From the NCBI GenBank assembly GCA_022777455.1, contig JALFGI010000211.1:1-22190 (forward strand): a DNA stretch of 22,190 nt, given 5' to 3'. This stretch comes from Clostridiales bacterium. Its GTDB lineage: Bacteria; Bacillota_A; Clostridia; Oscillospirales; Oscillospiraceae. Position 1 is the stretch's first letter, and each line of letters begins with the position of its first letter. The notes beneath the pieces were generated by a model that searched no databases, was not told where the DNA came from, and worked only from the letters and a program-made list of their open reading frames with translations. This document shows, in pieces, positions 1 to 6,440 of this stretch. The position numbers were made by a program, and so were the translations under genes.

Positions 1-521
1 CTCTCCCGGCTGCCCCAGCTGATTCTGTCCATTTTCCCCAATTCCATCAAGCTGAAATCTGTATGCGCCAGATAGTGAAAATTGGAATTGAGCACCACAA
101 TGGGATTGTCGAATACCTCCCGGCTGCACTGAATCATTTCGCTCAGGCTTGCAGTGGTGTCAAGTATTTTCCGCAGGGATTCCTCCCATCGGTCAAAACG
201 GTTATATATACGGCTGATGAGATTAAACGCATGGCTGCTTCGGACATCCCCCCGGAGCTGGATCACGTTGCACTTCCCCTCATAGCGGGGCAGATACACG
301 CTGTCACCCAGAAGAAGAATCAGCGCACCCGGTTCAATCCGGGGACGCAGAGGCAGATCCTGCGCTTTCACTAAATACACGTGATCCGTGCGAAAACGCT
401 CCTGTCCCTTTTCAAGGAATTCCGGACGAAGAAGATGCAGGGTGGATTCCCTCTGACCATGGTAAACGGCATCCAATTCTGCGGGAAAATTGTCAAAAAT
501 CAGATTGGCACTCAACTTCAT
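1..521 (-). CDS. PucR/CdaR-type transcriptional regulator, N-terminal part (runs off the window)
   Basis: The minus strand reads open from an ATG at 521 to base 1, giving about 173 residues with no stop, so the C-terminal part lies outside the window. A GGGG-containing ribosome binding site sits just upstream of the ATG. The visible part begins MKLSANLIFDNFP and has around residues 137-155 the pattern FDNPIVVLNSNFHYLAHTD. That pattern is typical of the sensory region of PucR/CdaR-like regulators, which carry their helix-turn-helix at the C-terminus, not visible here. It is divergent from the metabolic operon starting at 775 with 253 bp between them, so it probably senses that operon's substrate and controls it. 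The family call rests on general resemblance and the usual gut-Clostridia layout; another sensor-type regulator is possible. Reading the opposite strand here gives only a shadow frame. Confidence 0.55.
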   Translation of the reverse strand, partial: MKLSANLIFDNFPAELDAVYHGQRESTLHLLRPEFLEKGQERFRTDHVYLVKAQDLPLRPRIEPGALILLLGDSVYLPRYEGKCNVIQLRGDVRSSHAFNLISRIYNRFDRWEESLRKILDTTASLSEMIQCSREVFDNPIVVLNSNFHYLAHTDFSLMELGKMDRISWGSRE

Positions 522-585
522 ACGCACACCCCTGTTTTGTCGGATAGTAAATAGATGTCTTTCGCAGTTCCTCTCATTATTTTTC

Positions 586-594
586 ATTATAACA
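586..594 (-). promoter_or_regulatory. Extended -10 promoter for the divergent regulator gene
   Basis: On the minus strand a perfect TATAAT (bases 586-591) is preceded directly by TGT, the TGN extended -10 signature, about 65 bp upstream of the regulator start at 521. No good -35 box is visible at 17 bp spacing, which is acceptable for extended -10 promoters. The surrounding sequence is AT-rich, unlike the flanking genes. Confidence 0.5.
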
Positions 595-681
595 CAGTTT
601 TCAATATTTTTCCTCAGGGAATTACTCTTTTTCCTTTCTTTTACCACCCAACAAAATGTATGGTTTTTTCTCAGAATAACC

Positions 682-724
682 GACAGTTTGCTGTCTGTTG
701 AAGCATATTGCTCCCCGCTACAAT
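682..724 (+). promoter_or_regulatory. Candidate promoter/operator of the 775-3758 operon
   Basis: An inverted repeat GACAG-N4-CTGTC (682-695) is followed by TTGAAG (698-703) and TACAAT (719-724). The TTGAAG/TACAAT pair resembles a sigma-A promoter but has a short 15-bp spacer, which could make it activator-dependent. The inverted repeat overlaps the -35 side, where a regulator such as the divergent PucR-like protein could bind. The rest of the intergenic stretch 522-774 shows only AT-rich sequence. Confidence 0.3.
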
Positions 725-774
725 GAGCTTGGGTATTAAGTCCGGCCCGGCTGCCGGCTAAGGGAGGTTAAAAT

Positions 775-1980
775 ATGCCGCTGAACGACAAACTCAATCA
801 AACAAAATGCGTTACCACCGTATGGGGAAAGCTGATCCCGGAACGGGAAGCTTATAGCTATGCGCTTCGGCACATTGCAGCTTTCACCGCAAATATCTTC
901 CAGGTCATGCGGATTCTGGAGCCCGACTTCAACAAGCGAACCGAGGCAATCTGCGAAACATCTTATATGTTCAACATGTCTGCCTGCAGCGACGACTATA
1001 AGGCCGCATTTTACGGCGAGTGGAATATCCCGGAGTTCTGCGACCGGTGCGCCTGGCTGGGCGGTATCGTGGGCGACTCCGGCGATGAATACCAGAATAT
1101 GGCCGGACGCGTGATTCAGTTCACCCGGGACCGGGTGGAAAAAGAGCTGGATGCCTGCCCCTGGGACATTGTTGGCGCAGAGCTGTGCAACATGACCACC
1201 GCCATGTTCACTGCGAACTTTGACATTGAATCCGCTGTTCCCGGTGAAAACGAGGTTTCGCTGAATATGTGCGAAGCCAGAGGCTGCGGTGATCGGAAGT
1301 GCCGCGTGGTGGCAGAGCGCCGGGATACCTTCAACCTGCCCAAGCAGGGCTGGCTGGATCACATGGGCACCCCCGTTATGCCCATTCACGATACCCCGGA
1401 AGAGCGGACAGTGCGGGACGGTCAGTTCATTCGGAATGGTTGCTATTCGCAGGCGTTCGGAGAGGAAAAGTCTCTGGAGTGGACCTACCGCTGGAGCATG
1501 GAAAAGGGCTGGGTCTGGTGTGTTGCCTTCCCGCTGATCGCCATTCGTGAAATGGCAGACACGGAAGAAGAATTTGAGCGTATCTTCAAAATCGTCTTTG
1601 CGACTGCCGGCAAAAATGAATTTATCGAACCTTTCGCCAAGGAGGGACTGCGCAGTTGGCTGGGTGTGCCCCACGAAATCGGCTGGAACGATCCCCGTCT
1701 GATGGGCGGATACATCAAGAATATTCTGGATACCCAGTTTGTGCCCAGTGAGCTGGAAGCGTTTACCAAGGACGAAGTGCGAATCAAGGTAAATGTGGAA
1801 ACCTTCACCGGTCGTTTTGAGATGGCACCCATTGATGAGCTGATTCTGGGCTATGAGACGCTGTGGCACAACATGGTCAAAACCCTGGTTTCGCCGGAAT
1901 GGTCCTGCTGGTTTGAGGATAAGGATGAAGAAGAAATGACCATCGTTGTCGGCAGAAAGATCGACAAGCGCATGGTATAA
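775..1980 (+). CDS. Unrecognised Cys-rich protein, first gene of the metabolic operon
   Basis: A 401-residue soluble protein with an excellent ribosome binding site (AGGGAGG, 7 bases before the ATG). I do not recognise its family with confidence. It is rich in Cys and Trp in its first half, including FCDRCAW near residue 90 and a segment MCEARGCGDRKCRVV around 165-180. The GDxxC element is reminiscent of the end of V4R (4-vinyl reductase) or ATC-hydrolase-like domains, which bind small molecules or metal; this is a resemblance only. The C-terminal half has no recognisable motif. There is no signal peptide or membrane segment. It is 18 bp upstream of a GcvT-like gene and probably acts with it, perhaps as a substrate-binding or metal-binding partner in a demethylation pathway. 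Confidence 0.6.
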   Translation: MPLNDKLNQTKCVTTVWGKLIPEREAYSYALRHIAAFTANIFQVMRILEPDFNKRTEAICETSYMFNMSACSDDYKAAFYGEWNIPEFCDRCAWLGGIVGDSGDEYQNMAGRVIQFTRDRVEKELDACPWDIVGAELCNMTTAMFTANFDIESAVPGENEVSLNMCEARGCGDRKCRVVAERRDTFNLPKQGWLDHMGTPVMPIHDTPEERTVRDGQFIRNGCYSQAFGEEKSLEWTYRWSMEKGWVWCVAFPLIAIREMADTEEEFERIFKIVFATAGKNEFIEPFAKEGLRSWLGVPHEIGWNDPRLMGGYIKNILDTQFVPSELEAFTKDEVRIKVNVETFTGRFEMAPIDELILGYETLWHNMVKTLVSPEWSCWFEDKDEEEMTIVVGRKIDKRMV

Positions 1981-1998
1981 GGAAGGAGGCTGACCAAA

Positions 1999-2994
1999 AT
2001 GTTATTCCGCGAAGATTCCGTCGCACGTGCCCAGCACCAGGCTGTCCGGGAAAATGCCGGATGGTACCGCTGGACCCACGACCTGGTGGAAGTCAAAGGA
2101 AAGGATGCTTTGGCTTTTCTGGATCGCTTGTTCGTAAACAACATCGCCAAAGCCGATGTTGGCCGCACCAAATATACCACCATGCTCAATGAGGATGGAA
2201 AGATCATCGACGATACCATTGTCATGCACATGGGCGAAAATCTGTACTGGGTTTCAACCCTCTATGCACCCCAGATGGTGAGCTGGATGGATGCACATAA
2301 GAGCGACAGCGATGTTGACTACCGGGATATGACCGGTGAGATGGATATGTATGCCATTCAGGGTCCCAATTCCCCTGCAGTGATGAACACACTGCTGTCC
2401 GTTCCTGTGAACAACCTGAAGCGTTTTCAGGTTGCCGACAACAAGATCGGTGACATTCCCGTCATCATCCACCGCAGCGGATTCACCGGTGAAAACGGCT
2501 TCGAGGTCTACTGCAACATGGCAGATACCGCCGCGGTGAAGGCTGCCATCCGCTCCGCCTGTGACGCCCACAACGCTCCCGAGGTCACCACATTGGAGGT
2601 TTATGTCCGCAGTCTTCCGACGGAAAAGGGATTTGCTCTGCGTCAGGATATGTACCTGCTGACGCCCTACGAGTGTGGGCTCGACTGGTCCGTAGACCTG
2701 AACAAGGACTTCATTGGTCGTGATGCCCTTGTGAAGGCAAAGGAGGAAGGCCCCAAAAAACTGCTGGTGGGGCTGGAATATCTGGCGGAATCCTATGAAG
2801 ACATTGCCCAAATGGAGATTGTCTACTACAAAGGGGTTCCCTGCGGCAGGGTCAAAACAGCAATTTACGGCTATACCGTTGACAAGAATATCGGTTACGC
2901 GGTGATCGATGCCCGCAAGGCGATTGAAGGCAATCATGTTACAGTGGGCTGCAACGATTCTCCCGCCATCATTGTGAAGAAAGGCTGGATTTAA
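1999..2994 (+). CDS. GcvT-like folate-dependent aminomethyl/methyl-transferase
   Basis: A 331-residue protein of the GcvT/DmdA/LigM superfamily. Visible family features in order are VNNI (47-50), TMLNEDGKIIDDTIV (61-75; the acidic pair at 71-72 corresponds to the catalytic region of glycine cleavage T-protein), AIQGPNSP (119-126), RSGFTGENGFEVY (159-171) and TPYECGLDWSVDLNKDFIGRD (222-242). It is slightly shorter than T-protein (about 360-370), and no glycine-cleavage H or P proteins are nearby. That argues against the glycine cleavage role and for a stand-alone tetrahydrofolate-dependent C1 acceptor that demethylates an N-, O- or S-methyl substrate. The ribosome binding site GGAAGGAGG precedes the ATG. 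It is the middle gene of the operon. The substrate cannot be read from the sequence. Confidence 0.8.
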   Translation: MLFREDSVARAQHQAVRENAGWYRWTHDLVEVKGKDALAFLDRLFVNNIAKADVGRTKYTTMLNEDGKIIDDTIVMHMGENLYWVSTLYAPQMVSWMDAHKSDSDVDYRDMTGEMDMYAIQGPNSPAVMNTLLSVPVNNLKRFQVADNKIGDIPVIIHRSGFTGENGFEVYCNMADTAAVKAAIRSACDAHNAPEVTTLEVYVRSLPTEKGFALRQDMYLLTPYECGLDWSVDLNKDFIGRDALVKAKEEGPKKLLVGLEYLAESYEDIAQMEIVYYKGVPCGRVKTAIYGYTVDKNIGYAVIDARKAIEGNHVTVGCNDSPAIIVKKGWI

Positions 2995-2996
2995 CC

Positions 2997-3758
2997 ATGA
3001 AACTGGAAGGAAAATCCATCGTCGTCACCGGTGCTTCTGCCGGTATGGGACAGGCGATTGTGACACTGTTTGCTCAGGAAGGTGCCAATATCATTGCGGT
3101 TGCACGCAGAAGAGAGCGCCTGGAAGCGCTGGCAGAAGAATTGAAGGATGCTCCTGGTAAAGTGGTTCCTTTTACCGGTGATGTCTCCGATCCTGCCGTG
3201 TGCGAAGGAATGATCGATGCAGCCGTTAAGGAATTCGGCAGGCTGGATGTGCTGGTGAACAATGCCGGTATCATGGATGACAATACCGCCATCGGTGATG
3301 TATCTGACGAAATGATCGAACGGCTGTTCCGTGTCAATACTTATGGTCCCCTGTATGCCATGCGAAAGGCAGTCAGAGTATTCCTGGAGCAGGATGAGGA
3401 TGCGGGCAACATTATCAATGTGGCTTCCGTGGGTGCATGCCATCCGACAGCAGGTGTCGCCTATTGTGCCTCCAAGGCAGCGATTGTCTCCGCCATTCAG
3501 AACACCGCATTCATGTACATTGACAAGGGTATCCGCTGCAACGGCATCTCACCCGGTGGTATTCTGACTGATATCCCACTGGTCATGCCTCAGGCAAACA
3601 GCTTTGGCTTTGAACGCACCAGTTCCCTGCTGACCCACTCCCCGGAAATGGGTATGCCGGAGGATATCGCCAATGTCGCACTGTTCCTTGCCAGTGACGA
3701 TTCCCATTTCGTGAACGGTACCATCATCACCTGCGATGGCGGCTGGACCTGCTTCTAA
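2997..3758 (+). CDS. Short-chain dehydrogenase/reductase (classical SDR)
   Basis: A 253-residue NAD(P)-dependent oxidoreductase of standard classical-SDR length. It has the nucleotide-binding motif TGASAGMG (11-18), GDV (61-63), NNAG (88-91), the catalytic Ser144 with Tyr156 and Lys160 (YCASK), and PGG (186-188). An Arg-rich ARRRER stretch after the second strand would favour NADP(H) over NAD(H). The start lies 2 bp after the preceding stop codon, so translation is coupled to the GcvT-like gene. It probably oxidises or reduces an alcohol/ketone in the same pathway, but SDR specificity cannot be read from motifs. A hairpin terminator follows. Confidence 0.85.
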   Translation: MKLEGKSIVVTGASAGMGQAIVTLFAQEGANIIAVARRRERLEALAEELKDAPGKVVPFTGDVSDPAVCEGMIDAAVKEFGRLDVLVNNAGIMDDNTAIGDVSDEMIERLFRVNTYGPLYAMRKAVRVFLEQDEDAGNIINVASVGACHPTAGVAYCASKAAIVSAIQNTAFMYIDKGIRCNGISPGGILTDIPLVMPQANSFGFERTSSLLTHSPEMGMPEDIANVALFLASDDSHFVNGTIITCDGGWTCF

Positions 3759-3813
3759 ATCTTTCCCATTCATTTGTATCATTCTTCCGATAAGGATGGA
3801 TGATTAGGAGAAA

Positions 3814-3846
3814 CGCATCCGGTGGCATACCATCGGATGCGCTTTT
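3814..3846 (+). terminator. Rho-independent terminator of the metabolic operon
   Basis: A 12-bp stem (3814-3825 with 3830-3841, one G-T wobble) with a 4-base loop is followed by CTTTTC. It lies 56 bp after the SDR stop. The reverse strand also ends in a T-rich run (TTTCTCC), so the hairpin probably also serves the convergent Lrp-like fragment. Confidence 0.8.
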
Positions 3847-3851
3847 CACAG

Positions 3852-4154
3852 TTATAACCGCAGGCCCTTAATATCCTTGATTCGTGACAGGATGATGTTG
3901 CAGTCGCATCTGACGATACCGGGCAGCGGGTCGATGACCTCCCGGATCAGCTTCTCCATTTCATCACCGGAGGCAGCTACTGCATGGACATGGAGCTTGT
4001 TTTTTCCCGTCACCCGGTAAACTTGGGTGACGATTTCGTTCTGTTCCAATAGCTCCGTCACCCGTCCAAGGGTATCCGGCTGGGTTTCAAGCTCGAAATA
4101 GCAGGCTACCTCGCAAGCAATGCATATGTAATACATACGCCCAAAACCACCCAT
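3852..4154 (-). CDS. Lrp/AsnC ligand-binding (RAM) domain lacking its DNA-binding half
   Basis: From about residue 17 this is a typical Lrp/AsnC C-terminal effector-binding domain: a beta strand (ACYFELE), a helix, the VYRVTGKNKLHVHAVA strand pair, a helix, then LPGIVRCDCNIILSRIKD. No winged-helix part precedes it. The same frame hits a stop at 4161-4163, just upstream of the ATG. The longest frame starts inside the inverted repeat at 4145-4180; a second ATG lies at 4134-4136, and neither has a convincing ribosome binding site. The abrupt start beside the mobile-element end suggests a regulator decapitated by insertion or deletion. Stand-alone RAM proteins of about 75-100 residues do exist, so a functional small protein is not excluded. 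Confidence 0.65.
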   Translation of the reverse strand: MGGFGRMYYICIACEVACYFELETQPDTLGRVTELLEQNEIVTQVYRVTGKNKLHVHAVAASGDEMEKLIREVIDPLPGIVRCDCNIILSRIKDIKGLRL

Positions 4155-4180
4155 TTCTACTTATGCGGAAATGGGTGGTT
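4145..4180. repeat. Perfect 13-bp inverted repeat at the probable element end
   Basis: AACCACCCATTTC (4145-4157) pairs exactly with GAAATGGGTGGTT (4168-4180) around a 10-base loop. Read on the minus strand it is followed by GGTTTTGGG, so it could be a weak terminator for the mobilisation operon ending at 4289. It also overlaps the start of the Lrp-like frame and marks the change from host-like genes to mobile genes. Confidence 0.7.
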
Positions 4181-4212
4181 CCTGCTTGTTGAGGCGCTGC
4201 CCCAATCCCCGC

Positions 4213-4296
4213 AGAACACTGAAAGTGTGTTCTGGAAACGCTGGTAAATTCCAGCGGCTACGCGATTTTGCAAATCGCTGACAGGCGGTTATAACC
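4213..4296. repeat. Cluster of four short hairpins just after the relaxase gene
   Basis: Four perfect inverted repeats lie in 84 bases: AGAACAC/GTGTTCT (4213-4219, 4227-4233), CGCTGG/CCAGCG (4239-4244, 4251-4256), GCGATTT/AAATCGC (4262-4268, 4272-4278) and the palindrome GGTTATAACC (4287-4296), which covers the relaxase stop codon. None has a following T-run on either strand, so they do not look like terminators. With the repeat at 4145-4180 this makes five hairpins in about 150 bp. A structured RNA, a recombinase or relaxase recognition region, or a replication start would all fit. Confidence 0.55.
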
Positions 4297-5698
4297 GGTC
4301 CCTTTCTGTTTCTCTTTCCGCGGTGAGAGAATTGTCCCCAAGAATCCGATCTACATTTGCTTTAGCAGTTTGTAAGGAGCGCATATCCTCCCTGGCTTTC
4401 TGGTAATCTGCGTACATGGCTTTCTTCTCAGACAGGAGATGTGCGTATTCTGCTTGCAGGCTCTTAACGGTGGGCAGTTTTTTCAAACCCTGTTCATCAA
4501 AAAACTGCTTTGCCGCCTTATGCAGTATGATCTCAGACTCATGCTCCGCAAGGAACTTCTTCGAGTAGCCAGCCTTTCGATAGGCAACATAGGTGTCGCG
4601 GGTCTTGGCGTAGTTGATGATGTGCTGCTGCAATACTTTGATTTCCGCCATGTGCTGCTCGGCAGATTTCATTTTGGTGGACAGGGTGTGGTACTGCGCT
4701 GTGACGGCAGCAGTCCTTTCTTCCAGAACACTTCTATCCAGAAGATTGTTTTCCTCCAGATAGATCAGCGTTTGGGAAAGCTGTTTCAAATTGAAGTTCT
4801 TTGCCCACCGTGCGTAACCGGCACCCTTTCCTTCTTGCAGCTTTGCCTGAATATCGATAAGCAGACTACCGCTGGGCTTGGTGGGGGTAGCCATAACCCG
4901 TTTCTTTTTCGGGGTATGTTCTTTGGTCCCGGCAATGATGGCACGAAGATCATCCGGGGTGTAGCCTGCGCCCAGCGTGTCCATGCGGACGAATCGCTTC
5001 TGTCCTTCCCCCAGCAGGGAGGGAATCTTGCCACCCTTGACCTGATACCCAGAGCGTTGCAGCAGCTCCAGCAGCTTCTCAAAGCTCTGGGGCTTCTGTG
5101 CCAGAGCTTCATCAATGGCATAGCAAATTCGCTCCCGGTGGGAGGGCTTCTTCTGATCGCCCAGCCACTTGTCGTAGGTCTTGCCCTTCCCCTTGGGATT
5201 CTCCACGATGGAGTAACCGTTCTCAACGCAGATCGTATCATTGAGGCGGCGCAGAGCCTTGGTGCTGCCCCAGAAGTTGCGGAACTTGCTCCGCTCGTCG
5301 AGGGCAGTGGAGTTCCATATCACATGATTGTGAATATGGGCTTTGTCGATGTGCGTACAGACGATATAGGCATGATTGCCTTTTGTGAACCGCCGTGCCA
5401 GCTCGCATCCTAAACGGTTTGCTTCCTCCGGCGTGATCTCGCCGGGACGGAAGGACTGACGGAGGTGGTAGGCTATTACGTCATCCTCACCGCGCACCCG
5501 TCCGGTGTTCTTGATGTACTGCTGTTTTGAAAACAGGAACTCCCTGTCGGCAACACGGCTGTCACATTGCCAGCTGGTAATCAGATTTCCGTTATCTGTT
5601 TTTCCTGGATTTTCAACATAGTCGATAATCGCAGAGATTGCTGTTCCGACTGTTCGCCCTTTGCCGATGTGCAGGGGCATCAGCCGAGTGGTTGCCAA
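4289..5698 (-). CDS. Relaxase/mobilisation nuclease, MOBP (MobA/VirD2) type
   Basis: A 469-residue relaxase that would nick the transfer origin and pilot the strand during conjugation. The N-terminal domain shows the candidate nucleophile Tyr27 (IIDYVENPGKT), YHLRQSF (77-83) and the metal-binding three-histidine motif HIDKAHIHNH (116-125). The region from about 310 on is helical, Lys/Glu-rich and likely coiled coil. The start is a TTG at 5696-5698, chosen because AAGGAGGG lies 6 bases upstream; the next in-frame ATG is residue 7. It follows mobC and a CD1845-like gene on the same strand, the usual order in Clostridial ICEs, but a terminator lies between. No integrase follows it, which is unusual for this family. 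Near full length, so probably functional. Confidence 0.9.
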   Translation of the reverse strand: MATTRLMPLHIGKGRTVGTAISAIIDYVENPGKTDNGNLITSWQCDSRVADREFLFSKQQYIKNTGRVRGEDDVIAYHLRQSFRPGEITPEEANRLGCELARRFTKGNHAYIVCTHIDKAHIHNHVIWNSTALDERSKFRNFWGSTKALRRLNDTICVENGYSIVENPKGKGKTYDKWLGDQKKPSHRERICYAIDEALAQKPQSFEKLLELLQRSGYQVKGGKIPSLLGEGQKRFVRMDTLGAGYTPDDLRAIIAGTKEHTPKKKRVMATPTKPSGSLLIDIQAKLQEGKGAGYARWAKNFNLKQLSQTLIYLEENNLLDRSVLEERTAAVTAQYHTLSTKMKSAEQHMAEIKVLQQHIINYAKTRDTYVAYRKAGYSKKFLAEHESEIILHKAAKQFFDEQGLKKLPTVKSLQAEYAHLLSEKKAMYADYQKAREDMRSLQTAKANVDRILGDNSLTAERETERDRL

Positions 5699-5717
5699 AT
5701 AAAACCCTCCTTAACAG

Positions 5718-5753
5718 AAAAAGCTCCGGTGCCATTCATTGTGACACCGGAGC
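5718..5753 (-). terminator. Rho-independent terminator between the CD1845-like gene and the relaxase
   Basis: A perfect 9-bp stem (5723-5731 with 5745-5753, GCTCCGGTG/CACCGGAGC) with a 13-base loop is followed on the minus strand by TTTTT (5718-5722). It starts 7 bp after the CD1845-like stop codon and ends just before the relaxase ribosome binding site. Relaxase expression must therefore depend on read-through or antitermination, or on a promoter I cannot see. Confidence 0.75.
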
Positions 5754-5759
5754 AACGCT

Positions 5760-6041
5760 TTAGATTTCTTTCAAAATGCACGAGATACTCTGTAGCCTTC
5801 CTAATACCCAAACCGCTATCATAGGGATGCCCATAGGGCTGACCAGAAATGCAATAGTCAGAAGAATAAAGCCATTTTTCACGGAGTATGTAGCCAGAAC
5901 CAAGATGCCAAGGATTCCCACAATGCCGCTGGCCAGTCGGAGGAAGAATGTAGAAAAGGAAATCAGCCCGATGCAAACAAGAGTGAACAGGTCAATGACT
6001 AGAGTGACAGGTGCAGTGAGGATTTTGAAGATGAGTTTCAT
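5760..6041 (-). CDS. Small membrane protein, CD1845-like ICE family
   Basis: A 93-residue hydrophobic protein starting MKLIFKILTAPVTLVIDL, with ATG at 6039-6041 and a GGAGG ribosome binding site at the right distance. A longer upstream reading of the same frame, to 6152, has no site and an unlikely Cys-rich leader, so it is rejected. Two or three membrane segments cover about residues 8-35, 38-58 and 60-82. The ending FLVSPMGIPMIAVWVLGRL matches what I recall of the CD1845 family found in Clostridial conjugative transposons. Function is unknown; it lies between mobC and the relaxase and is followed by a strong terminator. Confidence 0.75.
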   Translation of the reverse strand: MKLIFKILTAPVTLVIDLFTLVCIGLISFSTFFLRLASGIVGILGILVLATYSVKNGFILLTIAFLVSPMGIPMIAVWVLGRLQSISCILKEI

Positions 6042-6103
6042 TTGAATGCCTCCTTTTTCTTTATCATACATCCCCTGCCCTATTGCTGCAAGGATGCGGC
6101 AAT

Positions 6104-6436
6104 TCACTTCAACTTTGCAAGGGCTGCAAGAATGTCCCGTGCCGCATCCCACAGGCGTTCGTGTCCCTGGCTAATATCCTCCAAATCAGCATCGTAAATT
6201 CTGCCGGTTTCATGGACACGTCTGGTAAGCTGGTTGAGATTGTTACTGGAATAGCGCAGCAAGGAAACCATCTCCTTCAGCTCCGGCAGTTCCAGTCTGA
6301 CCGCATATCCGTCGATGGCCATTTTCCTGATGTATGCGGAAAAATTCGTCGTGCCAAGCTGCGCCATCTTCTGCTGGATCATGCTCCATTCCTCCGGTGT
6401 CAGGCGAATCGTCTTGACGATTTCCCGCTCTACCAA
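6104..6436 (-). CDS. mobC: MobC-family relaxosome accessory protein
   Basis: A 110-residue protein with a ribbon-helix-helix type N-terminus (VKTIRLTPEEWSMIQQKMA, then NFSAYIRKMAIDGY around 31-44) and the MobC signature ELKEMVSLLRYSSNNLNQLTR at about 51-71. MobC proteins bind the transfer origin and help the relaxase nick. The start is a TTG at 6434-6436 with AGGAG about 10 bases upstream; no in-frame ATG exists nearby. It starts 4 bp after the stop of the DUF3848/3849 gene, so the two are probably co-transcribed. A 33-bp palindrome lies 20 bp upstream and could be its binding site. Confidence 0.88.
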   Translation of the reverse strand: MVEREIVKTIRLTPEEWSMIQQKMAQLGTTNFSAYIRKMAIDGYAVRLELPELKEMVSLLRYSSNNLNQLTRRVHETGRIYDADLEDISQGHERLWDAARDILAALAKLK

Positions 6437-6440
6437 TTGA

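Noticed and set aside
736..1869. Minus-strand frame of 377 residues opposite the first operon gene
   Set aside because: The plus-strand frame has a strong ribosome binding site and consistent operon spacing; the antisense frame has neither.
4439..5413. Plus-strand frame of 324 residues opposite the relaxase
   Set aside because: The minus strand encodes clear relaxase motifs (three-His motif, catalytic Tyr region); the antisense product is featureless.
6042..6152. Longer 130-residue version of the CD1845-like protein
   Set aside because: The extra 37 N-terminal residues are Cys-rich, lack a ribosome binding site, and the internal ATG at 6041 has GGAGG at good spacing.
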